From Chloroflexota bacterium (lineage in GTDB: Bacteria > Chloroflexota > Dehalococcoidia > Lucifugimonadales > Lucifugimonadaceae): a stretch of 64,000 nucleotides of DNA. Under the pieces are notes generated by a model that was not told the DNA's origin, ran no database searches, and was given only the letters and a program-made list of their open reading frames with translations. Numbering within the stretch: the stretch's first letter is position 1; every line of letters starts with the position of its first letter. Below, in pieces: positions 45,263 to 53,304 of this stretch. The DNA lies in contig PCAM01000006.1 of NCBI GenBank assembly GCA_002730555.1, positions 1 to 64,000 of the forward strand. The letters run 5' to 3'. The position numbers and the translations under genes were made by a program.

Positions 45263-46396
45263 ATGAGCCTTCGTCGGCTCGGCGTGATTGTGCCTCTCGT
45301 CGGATTGATTGTTGCGGTGACCGTTCCGGTAGCGCTCGCATCTCTTTCCGACGCGCCCTTACCCGATTCCGGCGCCGCGTTCTCTGAACAGTCGTTCCCT
45401 GCCATCGAGACCGAAGCGGACCTTGGCCGCCTGCTCTTTTTCGATAATAGGCTCTCCGGCAACCTCGCTACCTCCTGCTCCTCCTGCCACCTTCCGGAGC
45501 AGGCGTGGGTCGATGGCGAAGCACTATCGACCGGCTACACCAGCGTCGAGTATTTCCGAAACACGCCGACCCTGCTAAACGCCACCCGAATGCCGCTTTT
45601 CTACTGGGACGGCCGGCTCGACGGATCGGACGTCGCCACCGTGGTCCGTGATCACATCGCCGAGGCGCACTTCATGCACCAGGACGGGCGACTGCTCACG
45701 GAACGCATGGTCCAGATTCCCGTGTACGCGGAGTCGTTTGAGCGGCTGTTCGGCAGTGAGGTCAGCTACGGCAAGATACTGAATTCACTCGCTGCGTTCA
45801 TCGCCACACTGGAATCGACCGACAACCCGTACATCGATTTCAAGGCCGGCGATGACTCGGCGCTGAGCGCGCAAGAGCAAGCCGGGCTGGCGTTGTTCGA
45901 AGGCAAGGCGGGATGCTCCGCGTGCCACGGCGGCGACCTGTTGACGGACGGCGGTCTTTACGTCACCGGCGTTCCGGCCAATCCCGACGTGTTTAGCGAG
46001 CCCGCTCGGCACATTACTTTCCGTCGCTTCTTCAAGCAGTTCGCCGTAGGCGAGTTCGATGAGCTTCGTGCCGACCCGGGCCACTTCGCCATGACCCATG
46101 AGGAAGCGGATCTCGGGCGATTCCGCACACCCTCGCTACTTGAGGCAGGCCGCACAGCGCCGTACATGCACAACGGCGTGCTGGCGACGCTGGAGGACGT
46201 GGTCCGCTTCTACAACGATAGCGAAGGGGATGCCCCGAACAAGGACGAACTACTGGGTCCGCTGAACCTGAGCGACGACGAGATCGGATCGCTTGTAGCG
46301 TTCCTGCAGAGCCTCGGGAGCGATGCGCCAGCATTTGACGCCCCTGGCCCGGAAGACCTGCCTCCTTACGAGTTGCTGCCGCTGGGGTCGAACTGA
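45263..46396 (+). CDS. Dihaem cytochrome c peroxidase/MauG family protein
   Basis: This 377-residue exported protein has an N-terminal signal segment (RRLGVIVPLVGLIVAVTVPVALA) and two haem c sites: C72-S-S-C-H76 and CSACH near residue 215. RNTPTLLNATRMPLFYWDGR and the C-terminal FRTPSLLEAGRTAPYMHNG are family hallmarks. Such proteins reduce peroxide or carry out long-range oxidations outside the cytoplasmic membrane. The ATG at 45263 follows GGGACAGG; the open frame upstream lacks signal features. The Rieske gene follows after 31 bases, so the two are likely one redox unit. Confidence 0.92.
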   Translation: MSLRRLGVIVPLVGLIVAVTVPVALASLSDAPLPDSGAAFSEQSFPAIETEADLGRLLFFDNRLSGNLATSCSSCHLPEQAWVDGEALSTGYTSVEYFRNTPTLLNATRMPLFYWDGRLDGSDVATVVRDHIAEAHFMHQDGRLLTERMVQIPVYAESFERLFGSEVSYGKILNSLAAFIATLESTDNPYIDFKAGDDSALSAQEQAGLALFEGKAGCSACHGGDLLTDGGLYVTGVPANPDVFSEPARHITFRRFFKQFAVGEFDELRADPGHFAMTHEEADLGRFRTPSLLEAGRTAPYMHNGVLATLEDVVRFYNDSEGDAPNKDELLGPLNLSDDEIGSLVAFLQSLGSDAPAFDAPGPEDLPPYELLPLGSN

Positions 46397-46427
46397 TGCC
46401 TGTCACTCTGGGATACGAGGTGATCGA

Positions 46428-47027
46428 ATGACCAGCGGCACCCGCGGGCCAGGTTCCCAAACGCCAGATAACGATTCGACAGACTGTGGGAAGCCGGGCG
46501 GCCTGCTTCCGAACGTCTCGCGACGGCAGTTCCTGCTCATGGGAGCCGCAGCCGTCAGCCTGATAGCGCTCGAGCGAATCATCCCGGGGCGGGTCCTGTA
46601 CGCGCAGTCGGCATCGTTCGATCGACAACGCATCGCATCCCTGAGCGACCTCGAAGTCGGCGTGCCGGCCTCTTTCAGTTACCCGTACGAGCATCCCACC
46701 GCTCTGAACAACCTGATCAGGCTGGGCGCGCCCGCCGGCGGCGGGATCGGTCCGGATAACGACGTCGTAGCGTTCAACACTACTTGCCCGCATATGGGTT
46801 TCCAGCTGGCCGGCACGTACAAGCCGGACGATCAGGTGATGGGTCCTTGCGGATGGCATCTGGGCACATACGATCTCACCCGCCACGGCATCGTTATCTC
46901 CGGTCACGCCAGCCAGGGCCTGCCGCAGATAACGCTTGAGCTGGATGGGGACGATATATACGCCACCGGCGTCCAGGCGCTCCTGTTTGGATTCGCCGAC
47001 AACGCGGATGAGCCGCCTGCCCTGTAA
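46428..47027 (+). CDS. Rieske [2Fe-2S] protein with Tat signal (arsenite-oxidase-small-subunit-like)
   Basis: This 199-residue protein has a twin-arginine signal (S31-R-R-Q-F-L-L) before a hydrophobic stretch, so it is exported folded. The Rieske ligands are CPHMGF and CGWH, in a beta-sandwich of about 130 residues. The pattern is closer to AioB-type small subunits than to cytochrome bc1 Rieske proteins, but no molybdenum subunit is next to it. The start ATG has GAGGTG upstream. It probably passes electrons to or from the dihaem protein encoded just before. Confidence 0.88.
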   Translation: MTSGTRGPGSQTPDNDSTDCGKPGGLLPNVSRRQFLLMGAAAVSLIALERIIPGRVLYAQSASFDRQRIASLSDLEVGVPASFSYPYEHPTALNNLIRLGAPAGGGIGPDNDVVAFNTTCPHMGFQLAGTYKPDDQVMGPCGWHLGTYDLTRHGIVISGHASQGLPQITLELDGDDIYATGVQALLFGFADNADEPPAL

Positions 47028-47208
47028 GGCCATCGCCCCCTAGAAGAGAGTCGAGCCGTCGACGCCTGAAAGGTTTATCCGCCAGCCCGTATTGCCCGTA
47101 TCCGAAATATTCCCCGGGAGCGATCGCGGGCAGGTCCCGTTCAAAAACAGCTTTGAAGAGGCAACATTCAAAGACCGAACCATCGTCTAGCGGCCTCCAG
47201 GGATGAAT

Positions 47209-47251
47209 AAACGAAAAGGGGCGGGCCAGTACGGCCCGCCCCTTTTCGTTT
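47209..47251. terminator. Bidirectional terminator between the Rieske and oxidase genes
   Basis: AAACGAAAAGGGGCGGGCC and its exact inverse complement form a perfect 19-base-pair stem around AGTAC. A-rich and T-rich arms allow termination of both the Rieske gene (plus) and the oxidase operon (minus). Confidence 0.9.
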
Positions 47252-47268
47252 ACCTGTGCCGAGGCCGA

Positions 47269-47886
47269 CTACCCGTGCGCGCCCATTTCAACCGACTCCC
47301 CGACCAGGTACAGAGTCGGGTAGATGAACACCCATGCGAGGTCGACAAAGTGCCAGTACTTGGCGGCGCCCTCGACTCCCCAGTAGTGGCCGGGGCCGTA
47401 CTCGCCCTTTGCGGCGCGCCGGTAGACGAACGCCAGCAGGATGATCCCGCTGATCACGTGTGTCGTGTGAATGCCGGTGAGCGTGAAGAAGGTCGTCCCA
47501 AATCCGCTTCCGGGCGGGAAGTCGTGAAACGCTTCATACCACTCAAACACAACGCCGCCCAGGAACACGAATCCGGCGATGATAGTGATCATGATCCAGC
47601 GCTTCGCGCCTTCCGTATCGCCGTGCGAGGCGGCGACCTCAGAACGGTACGCGCTAAGGCTGCTGAGCAGCAGTACGGCGGTCAGGGCGAGGCCCAACTC
47701 CTGAATCAGTGCATCCGGGCGGTCCGTTCCAGAAACGAAGTAGCGGCTTGAGATCAGGGCCGTGAAAAAGAAGGCGTCCGAAATGATGAACAGCCACAGT
47801 CCCAGGCGGTGCATCGTGAGCGACGAGTAGGCTTTTGTACCGTACCTCTCGTGGAGGTCGGCGTGGATGAGATCGGTCATTGCCAT
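47269..47886 (-). CDS. ctaE: Cytochrome c oxidase subunit III
   Basis: This 205-residue protein has five to six membrane helices. Family motifs are LGLWLFIISDAFFF, the conserved FEWYEAF glutamate region, TGIHTTHVISGI and the C-terminal YWHFVDLAWVFIYPTLYL. It stabilises subunit I and proton uptake in the oxidase complex. It is the last gene of ctaC-D-F-E and begins 4 bases after the subunit IV gene. The terminator at 47209-47251 follows. Confidence 0.95.
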   Translation of the reverse strand: MAMTDLIHADLHERYGTKAYSSLTMHRLGLWLFIISDAFFFTALISSRYFVSGTDRPDALIQELGLALTAVLLLSSLSAYRSEVAASHGDTEGAKRWIMITIIAGFVFLGGVVFEWYEAFHDFPPGSGFGTTFFTLTGIHTTHVISGIILLAFVYRRAAKGEYGPGHYWGVEGAAKYWHFVDLAWVFIYPTLYLVGESVEMGAHG

Positions 47887-47890
47887 ACGA

Positions 47891-48151
47891 TCAGTCCTCC
47901 ACCACGTCGGCGTCGCCGGCCGCTATGTCGGGGATGTGGTCCAGGACCTGCCTCCAGTGCATGAAGTAGTGCGCAATTAACAACGCCTTCAGGACAGCGC
48001 TGACGCCCAGCAGCGTTAGCTGCAGCACGCCCTCAAACCAGATGGCCACAAAGAACTCGACCACGGTCAGGACAGCGAGCGCGATCAACACGATCAGGCC
48101 GCGCTTGTTCCGGGTTCTCTGGGTCTCGTTGGCGTGGGAATCGGTCGTCAT
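47891..48151 (-). CDS. ctaF: Cytochrome c oxidase subunit IV (prokaryotic)
   Basis: This 86-residue protein has three hydrophobic helices and a conserved ALLIAHYFMHWRQ motif. The Ala/Val-rich helix with VEFFVAIWFEG precedes it. Its ATG overlaps the ctaD stop by one base (TAATG), so translation is coupled. It is a structural subunit of the oxidase. Confidence 0.88.
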   Translation of the reverse strand: MTTDSHANETQRTRNKRGLIVLIALAVLTVVEFFVAIWFEGVLQLTLLGVSAVLKALLIAHYFMHWRQVLDHIPDIAAGDADVVED

Positions 48152-49998
48152 TAGTCGTCTCCTCCCGCGGGTTCGGCCACGTGGCCGGAACCGGAGGGGA
48201 ATTCAAAGTGCTTCGCATCCGGGTCCCCGTATCCGTACGGGTCTTCGACCACGACCGGCTGGGTCTCGAAGTTCTCCTCGGGCGGTGGTGAAGTCGTCTG
48301 CCACTCAAGCGTTCTGGCGCCCCACGGGTTGTCGCCAGCCTTCCGGCCACGGATCCACGAGTTCACCATGTTGTAGACAAACGGAATAAATGCCAGCCCG
48401 AGCAACAACGACGAAACGGTGATGAACATGTTCAGGTTCTCGAACTCAGCCGGGTAGTCGGCCACGCGCCGGTTCATGCCCTGTGCGCCCACGATGAACA
48501 TCGGTATGAACGTCACGTTGTACAAGACCATCATTCCGATGAAGTGGATGCGGCCCAGCCTCTCGCTGTACATCCGGCCCGTTATCTTCGGGTACCAGTA
48601 GTAGATCGCCCCCATCAGGGCGAATATCTCACCTCCGACGATGGTGTAGTGGAAGTGCGCCACGACGAAGTAGGTGTCCTGGAAGTTGAGATCCGTGACC
48701 ACGTCCGCCACGTACAACCCGGTCAATCCGCCGATGAGGAAGTTGGCGATCACTCCCATGGCGAAAAGCATGGGCGTCTTTAACCACAATCTCCCGCGCC
48801 ATATCGTGCCGACGGCCGCCAGGAACACCACCCCGGTCGGGATGGATATCAGCTCCGTGAGCACCATGAAAGGCCCGTGCAGCTCGCTGCTCATACCGCT
48901 CGTAAACAGGTGGTGCGCCCAGACGACAAAACTTAGTCCGACGATCGAGAAGAAGGCCCGGACCACCCACTTGTACGCAAATACAGGTTTGCGTGCGAAG
49001 TGGCTGAGGATCTCAAGCTCTATCCCGAACGCCGGCAGGATCATCACGTATACGGCCGGATGGGAGTAGAACCAGAACACGTGCTCAAACAGGATGGCAT
49101 CGCCGCCGATCGTCCCGTCGAAGAAGTGCATGCCGAACACGCGCTCGAAGATGACCATGAGCAGCGCGTACGCGACGAACTGCGTGGCAGTAAGTGAGAT
49201 CAGAGATGCTGCGAACACCGCCCACACGAATATGGGAATGCGGCTCCAGGTCATGCCCGGGGCGCGCATCGTGATGATCGTGGCGAGGAAGTTCAGTCCG
49301 CCGAGGATCGATGACAGGCCGAAGGTGGTGAACGCCATCAGGAACAGCAGGTTGCCCGTCGGTCCCTGGGACGAGAGCGGCGGGTAACCGGTCCAACCCG
49401 TGTCCATGCCGCCGAATAGCGGCGTGAGAATCAGGAGCACGGCCACCGGCGGCACGATCCAGAAGCTGAGGGCGTTCAGCCGCGGGAATGCGACGTCGTC
49501 GGCCCCGATCATGAGCGGCATCACGTAGTTGGCGAAACCACCCATGAGGGCGGCGACCGCCACGGCGATCATCATGATCCCGTGGAGACCCATCACCGTG
49601 TTGTAGTCGGTCCGGGAAAGCAACGTGCTGTTGGCGTCCGCCAGCTCTATACGCATGAGCAAGGCAAGCGCACCGGCCAGCAGGAAGATAACGATAGTGG
49701 TGACGCCGTACTGGACGCCGATGACCTTGTGGTCCGTGGAGAATCCCAGGTAGCGGCCCCAGCCTTCGATGTGGAACGGTTTGACAGTTGCGCCGAACCA
49801 CTCGCGGACCCAGGAGCCCCAGACACCGACGCCGAACAGCCAGCCGATCAGGGCGAACATATAGCCGCCAGCGATGATCGGCTCTTTCATCTCGTCCCGC
49901 CCGGCCGCTTCCACCAGCGCGGCGGAAAGCCCGGCGCCGATCAGGAAGCCGATCAGGGCGAAGAGGATTGCCCGACCCAGGGGTTTCAGGGCCGTCAT
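48151..49998 (-). CDS. ctaD: Cytochrome c oxidase subunit I (aa3-type)
   Basis: This 615-residue haem-copper oxidase core has the CuB/haem a3 histidine of FWFYSHPAVYVMIL with the Tyr cross-linked to His, the His pair in WAHHLF and the haem ligands of VAHFHYTIVGG. MRIELADANSTLL and GGFANYVMPLMIGADDVAFPRLN are typical. Two extra helices at the N-terminus (residues 7-30 and 42-62) precede the usual start, a form seen in some Gram-positive and Chloroflexota enzymes. It reduces O2 to water with proton pumping. A cytochrome c lipoprotein gene lies 2 kb away. Confidence 0.97.
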   Translation of the reverse strand: MTALKPLGRAILFALIGFLIGAGLSAALVEAAGRDEMKEPIIAGGYMFALIGWLFGVGVWGSWVREWFGATVKPFHIEGWGRYLGFSTDHKVIGVQYGVTTIVIFLLAGALALLMRIELADANSTLLSRTDYNTVMGLHGIMMIAVAVAALMGGFANYVMPLMIGADDVAFPRLNALSFWIVPPVAVLLILTPLFGGMDTGWTGYPPLSSQGPTGNLLFLMAFTTFGLSSILGGLNFLATIITMRAPGMTWSRIPIFVWAVFAASLISLTATQFVAYALLMVIFERVFGMHFFDGTIGGDAILFEHVFWFYSHPAVYVMILPAFGIELEILSHFARKPVFAYKWVVRAFFSIVGLSFVVWAHHLFTSGMSSELHGPFMVLTELISIPTGVVFLAAVGTIWRGRLWLKTPMLFAMGVIANFLIGGLTGLYVADVVTDLNFQDTYFVVAHFHYTIVGGEIFALMGAIYYWYPKITGRMYSERLGRIHFIGMMVLYNVTFIPMFIVGAQGMNRRVADYPAEFENLNMFITVSSLLLGLAFIPFVYNMVNSWIRGRKAGDNPWGARTLEWQTTSPPPEENFETQPVVVEDPYGYGDPDAKHFEFPSGSGHVAEPAGGDD

Positions 49999-50065
49999 GC
50001 TTGACTCCTAGTCATCGTCGTGAGGTTACGTCTGGAAGAGATGTGTGTCGCGCCGTGTGAGGTCA

Positions 50066-50806
50066 TTACTGCTTTGAAAGGACCCACTCGTTGAACTCGG
50101 CGCGCTCGACGACACGTACCGGGGATTGCATGATTGCGTGCTCCCGGCCGCACAACTCCGCGCACTGGACCCGGAAGTTGATGTCGTCGTCGTAATTTCC
50201 CGTTTCCGTAATGTTTGCGTGGATCTCCGTCGTGAGGCCCGGCACGGCGTCGATCTTGGTCCGGAACGCCGGGACCCAGAACGAGTGCACGACGTCGACG
50301 GCCGTCACGTCAAACCTGACGTGCGTGTCGTTCGGTAGAACGAGTTCCGGGCTGGTGATGTTCTGGTCCGGGTAATTGAAGGACCAGGCCCATTGGACTC
50401 CGGTCACTTTCACGACGAAATCAAGGTCTTTGTTCGCCGCCTCATCCATTTCCCATAAGCCGGTGAGACCCGGATGGATGATCACGGTGACGACCAGTGC
50501 GGAGGTGACCAGCATCCAACCACGCACCCACGCGTTGTGGGTACGTTGTGGAGGACCGTCCTCCGGAGGTCCGCCGTCGTCGGCCGGTCGGCTCCGGAAC
50601 TTGATGATGCTGTAAGACAGCGCCACCAGGATAAAGGTGAAGACCGGTATCGCGATGTAGGTCAGGAAGTAGAAGGCATCGTCAACAATCACGGCCTCTT
50701 CCGACGCAGCGGCGGGGAACAGGTCCACAAAACTGAATGCGATCTCTACAGCCACGGTCGCGATAATCCAGATGATCGCGACGGTAACGGTATCCCGGTT
50801 AATCAA
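50066..50806 (-). CDS. ctaC: Cytochrome c oxidase subunit II
   Basis: This 246-residue protein has three hydrophobic helices, one more than usual at the N-terminus, then the CuA cupredoxin domain. The electron-entry aromatic patch GVQWAWSFNYP and the CuA ligands in VVHSFWVP, CAELCGREH and IM are complete. It accepts electrons from cytochrome c outside the membrane. It is the first gene of the oxidase operon, 67 bases upstream of ctaD. Confidence 0.95.
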   Translation of the reverse strand: MINRDTVTVAIIWIIATVAVEIAFSFVDLFPAAASEEAVIVDDAFYFLTYIAIPVFTFILVALSYSIIKFRSRPADDGGPPEDGPPQRTHNAWVRGWMLVTSALVVTVIIHPGLTGLWEMDEAANKDLDFVVKVTGVQWAWSFNYPDQNITSPELVLPNDTHVRFDVTAVDVVHSFWVPAFRTKIDAVPGLTTEIHANITETGNYDDDINFRVQCAELCGREHAIMQSPVRVVERAEFNEWVLSKQ

Positions 50807-50984
50807 TCACCGAACCTCCCACGGTTGGGCTCCCTTAAGGCGGCCTCAAGATGAGGCGGTGGGACTGGTACATAGCTTCCCGGCGCATGACGCCGCCGGT
50901 TGAAGACGGCCGCGTGCCGGAATCTGAAGGACAAGCTATTGGCGCCCTATGCAGGCGGATAGGTGCGAACGCACTAACCGGTCG

Positions 50985-51782
50985 TTAAATAAGCCCGGCC
51001 CGTGCGCCGTAGACGACCGCCTGAAGCCGGGTTCCGACGCCCAGGCGATTGAGAAGTCGTGACACGTGGTTTCTTGCCGTCACCGGCGTCACGCCCATGG
51101 CAGCCGCCATCTCCTTGGTTGACGTGCCGTGGGCAAGCAGCCTGAGGACCTGCATCTCGCGCGGTGATAACTGCGGGACGCGGTTGTAATCCACGGCACC
51201 GTCAACGCTCAGATCCTCATCGAGGTCCGAGTGGGATAACGGAATTCCGGCGGAAGTTCGAAGGCTTGTCGCCAGCACCCGTGCGAACTCTTCGACGGAT
51301 CGTTTGTCGGTGACGTCCCGCATCAGGTGCATGATCTGGCGACGCCCGGTCGGATCGTCCGAGCGGCCCTCAAGGATCAGGGTCGTCATGTTCAGCCACT
51401 TGTACTTGCCGTCTGCGGAGCGGCTCAGCAGATCGTAATCAGGCACCTTGGCGTTCCGGCGCGATCCGGTCAGCACGGGGCAGTCCTGTCCGCAGATACC
51501 GGGATTGCGACCATCGGATCCTACCAAGAGTTCAAAACACGGCCGCCCGACCGCCTCCGCTTCTTCGAAGCCGAGCAGCTCCGTTGCGCGATCCGACCAG
51601 CGTAAGATCTGGAAGTCCGCGCCCACCACAAACATGGCTTCGCCGGTCGACAATCTGTCGAACGGCGATATCGTCGATTCGTTGGTCAATTTACCCTCAA
51701 AAACGTAATTGCGGTCCCGATGCACATGTTCCGGAACCGTGACCTGCATATCACGATCAGGCACCAGAGGTGTGGTCGCCAT
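50985..51782 (-). CDS. PAS-LuxR transcription regulator
   Basis: This 265-residue protein has a PAS domain (about residues 40-165, with FQILRWSDRATELLGFEEAEA and HLMRDVTDKR) and a C-terminal LuxR helix-turn-helix (about 198-262, LSPREMQVLRLLAHG and ARNHVSRLLNRLG). The PAS loop holds two cysteines and a CPV (GICGQDCPVL), which could sense redox state, haem or metal. Its place between the oxidase operon and the cytochrome c gene, divergent from the latter, suggests that it controls respiratory genes. Confidence 0.88.
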   Translation of the reverse strand: MATTPLVPDRDMQVTVPEHVHRDRNYVFEGKLTNESTISPFDRLSTGEAMFVVGADFQILRWSDRATELLGFEEAEAVGRPCFELLVGSDGRNPGICGQDCPVLTGSRRNAKVPDYDLLSRSADGKYKWLNMTTLILEGRSDDPTGRRQIMHLMRDVTDKRSVEEFARVLATSLRTSAGIPLSHSDLDEDLSVDGAVDYNRVPQLSPREMQVLRLLAHGTSTKEMAAAMGVTPVTARNHVSRLLNRLGVGTRLQAVVYGARAGLI

Positions 51783-51966
51783 GAGGTAGGTGACTGGGGA
51801 CGTGAGGAATTTGTGAAATTAAGCGCTTTACGACCCAAAATGGGCAATTCGGATGTATTTTTTTGACGCGATTTCACCTATCACGCACGGTTGGCTCTGG
51901 GTAACGTGCTTTCGTTGTGACCGCGCCTATCTGGCCGCGGCAGGAATCCATGTGGGAGATCAAATT

Positions 51967-52431
51967 ATGCGCCGGTCGCCGTTCTCTAGCGCCTCTTCGG
52001 TCTGTATTGTTTTCGCGCTCGTTCTGCTGCTCGCCCTCGCCGCTTGCAGCAGTGGCGGGGACCCTGAAAACGACGGCGATGTGGCCGCATTGCCGACGTT
52101 TGTGACGATTTCGACATCCGACCCGACAGCGGCGGGCGCCGACGGAGCGGACGAATCCGTCACCAACGGCGAGGCGATTTTTGCCGCCAAAGGTTGCTCC
52201 GCATGTCACGCGCCCAGCGATGCCACGGTGATCGGTCCCGGGCTTGCGGACGTAGGAGAACGGGCCGCGACACAGGTGTCTGGCCAGTCGGCGGATGAGT
52301 ACCTTGAGGACGCTATCCGGGACCCGGGTGATTTCGTGGTCGACGGGTTCGCCAACCTGATGCCGAACAGTTTCGCCGACCTCCCAGAGAGCGATCTCCA
52401 CGATCTGATCGCGTTTCTGAAGAGTCTCTAG
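51967..52431 (+). CDS. Lipoprotein monohaem cytochrome c
   Basis: This 154-residue protein has a signal peptide with lipobox LAAC (Cys 27), a Thr/Ala-rich linker and a class I cytochrome c domain with CSACH and a Met ligand in NLMPNSF. It should be anchored outside the membrane and pass electrons to subunit II of the oxidase. The ATG at 51967 has GGGAG 9 bases upstream; the longer frame upstream lacks a signal. It is divergent from the PAS-LuxR gene. Confidence 0.9.
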   Translation: MRRSPFSSASSVCIVFALVLLLALAACSSGGDPENDGDVAALPTFVTISTSDPTAAGADGADESVTNGEAIFAAKGCSACHAPSDATVIGPGLADVGERAATQVSGQSADEYLEDAIRDPGDFVVDGFANLMPNSFADLPESDLHDLIAFLKSL

Positions 52432-52476
52432 TCCCGACCCTGAGATCGGCCTCCTGATCGGTCTCGCAACCGGCGC

Positions 52477-52676
52477 TCAGGGCAGTTCTGGTGATCTGTC
52501 GGGCAGCCGAATCTCCGTGCCGCTCAGAACCCAGGCGATCATTGAGTAGTAGCCCACGGTCGTTATCAGTTCGATCACGCCGCCATCTCCGAAGCGGTTC
52601 TTGATCGCGTGAAATGTGGCATTAGACGCACAGTGATGATCGCGGACTCGCGCTCGGCGTCCGGCAACCTGGCCAT
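52477..52676 (-). pseudogene. Relic of a CMD (carboxymuconolactone decarboxylase) family gene
   Basis: The minus strand starts with MARLPDAERESAIITV, the helix before the family active site. It then changes frame and continues as HAIKNRFGDGGVIELITT and VGYYSMIAWVLSG, the C-terminal part of longer CMD proteins. The active-site segment between these is gone. The relic lies just downstream of the UGSC gene on the same strand. Confidence 0.6.
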
Positions 52677-52726
52677 CGCCCCCCGGTGTATTTACTTGAT
52701 GTTCCCGGCGTGTAACCCAGCCCGAA

Positions 52727-53269
52727 TCAGCCCCTAGCCAGCAACGACTCTATCACTTGAGGTAGCGCCTCCACCGCCCTGGTTCGGAGCCCGGCCTCGT
52801 CGAGGCTGCCGATAGGGTGAGGGATGAGGGCGAACGGGTAGTCCGGTATTCCGCCAAGTCGTGCCATTGCACGGGCGCCGGATTCAAACGGTTCCGTGCA
52901 GATAGCGATGGTCGGAACCCCGCGCTGCTCCAGTTGTATCGAGTCGTGCACACTGCACGATGAGCAGCTTCCTCAGTCACCGTTCGCGGTGATGACCACG
53001 TCCACATCGGAGGCTATCGAATCCAGTACCTCCGGGGCCGCCGGCCTGCTGGCGTCACCCTTGTTGACCGCAACCCGGCCACCGAGTTCGAATCGTTCTG
53101 AAAGAACGTCGTAGATCGCTTCAAGCAGTGGTTCGGCATTCAGTTTCTGGTTGGCAAGGAGGCCAACCACGGCGCCATCCAGAGTATCTGGACGGGGAGC
53201 CATTCCCTGCTGTGCTATCGTCGGCTGCCCGGTCGGGTCCAACACCCGTATCTTTGATTCAGTGCTCAT
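52727..53269 (-). CDS. UGSC family selenoprotein
   Basis: Read through the UGA at 52973-52975, the gene encodes 180 residues. Sec 99 is followed by G-S-C102-S-S-C105, the U-G-S-C motif that gives the family its name as I remember it. VDVVITANGD leads into it and VPTIAICTEPF follows, so it resembles a small alpha/beta fold with a redox loop. The ATG at 53267-53269 has GGAGG 5 bases upstream. Coding is uninterrupted on both sides of the UGA and a 7-pair hairpin follows it. The gene lies 36 bases after the 343-residue protein gene, forming an evident operon. The biochemical role is unknown. Confidence 0.9.
52944..52960 (-). promoter_or_regulatory. SECIS-like hairpin in the UGSC gene
   Basis: Twelve bases after the UGA, UCGUGCA pairs perfectly with UGCACGA (7 pairs) around a GUG loop. 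The loop lies at nucleotides 20-22 after the UGA and starts with G, which fits the rules for bacterial SECIS elements. The same bases encode SSCSVHD, so the structure is under a double constraint. Confidence 0.75.
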
Positions 53270-53304
53270 CTTCGCCTCCGTGATGTCGGTCCAGTGTCGC
53301 AGAT

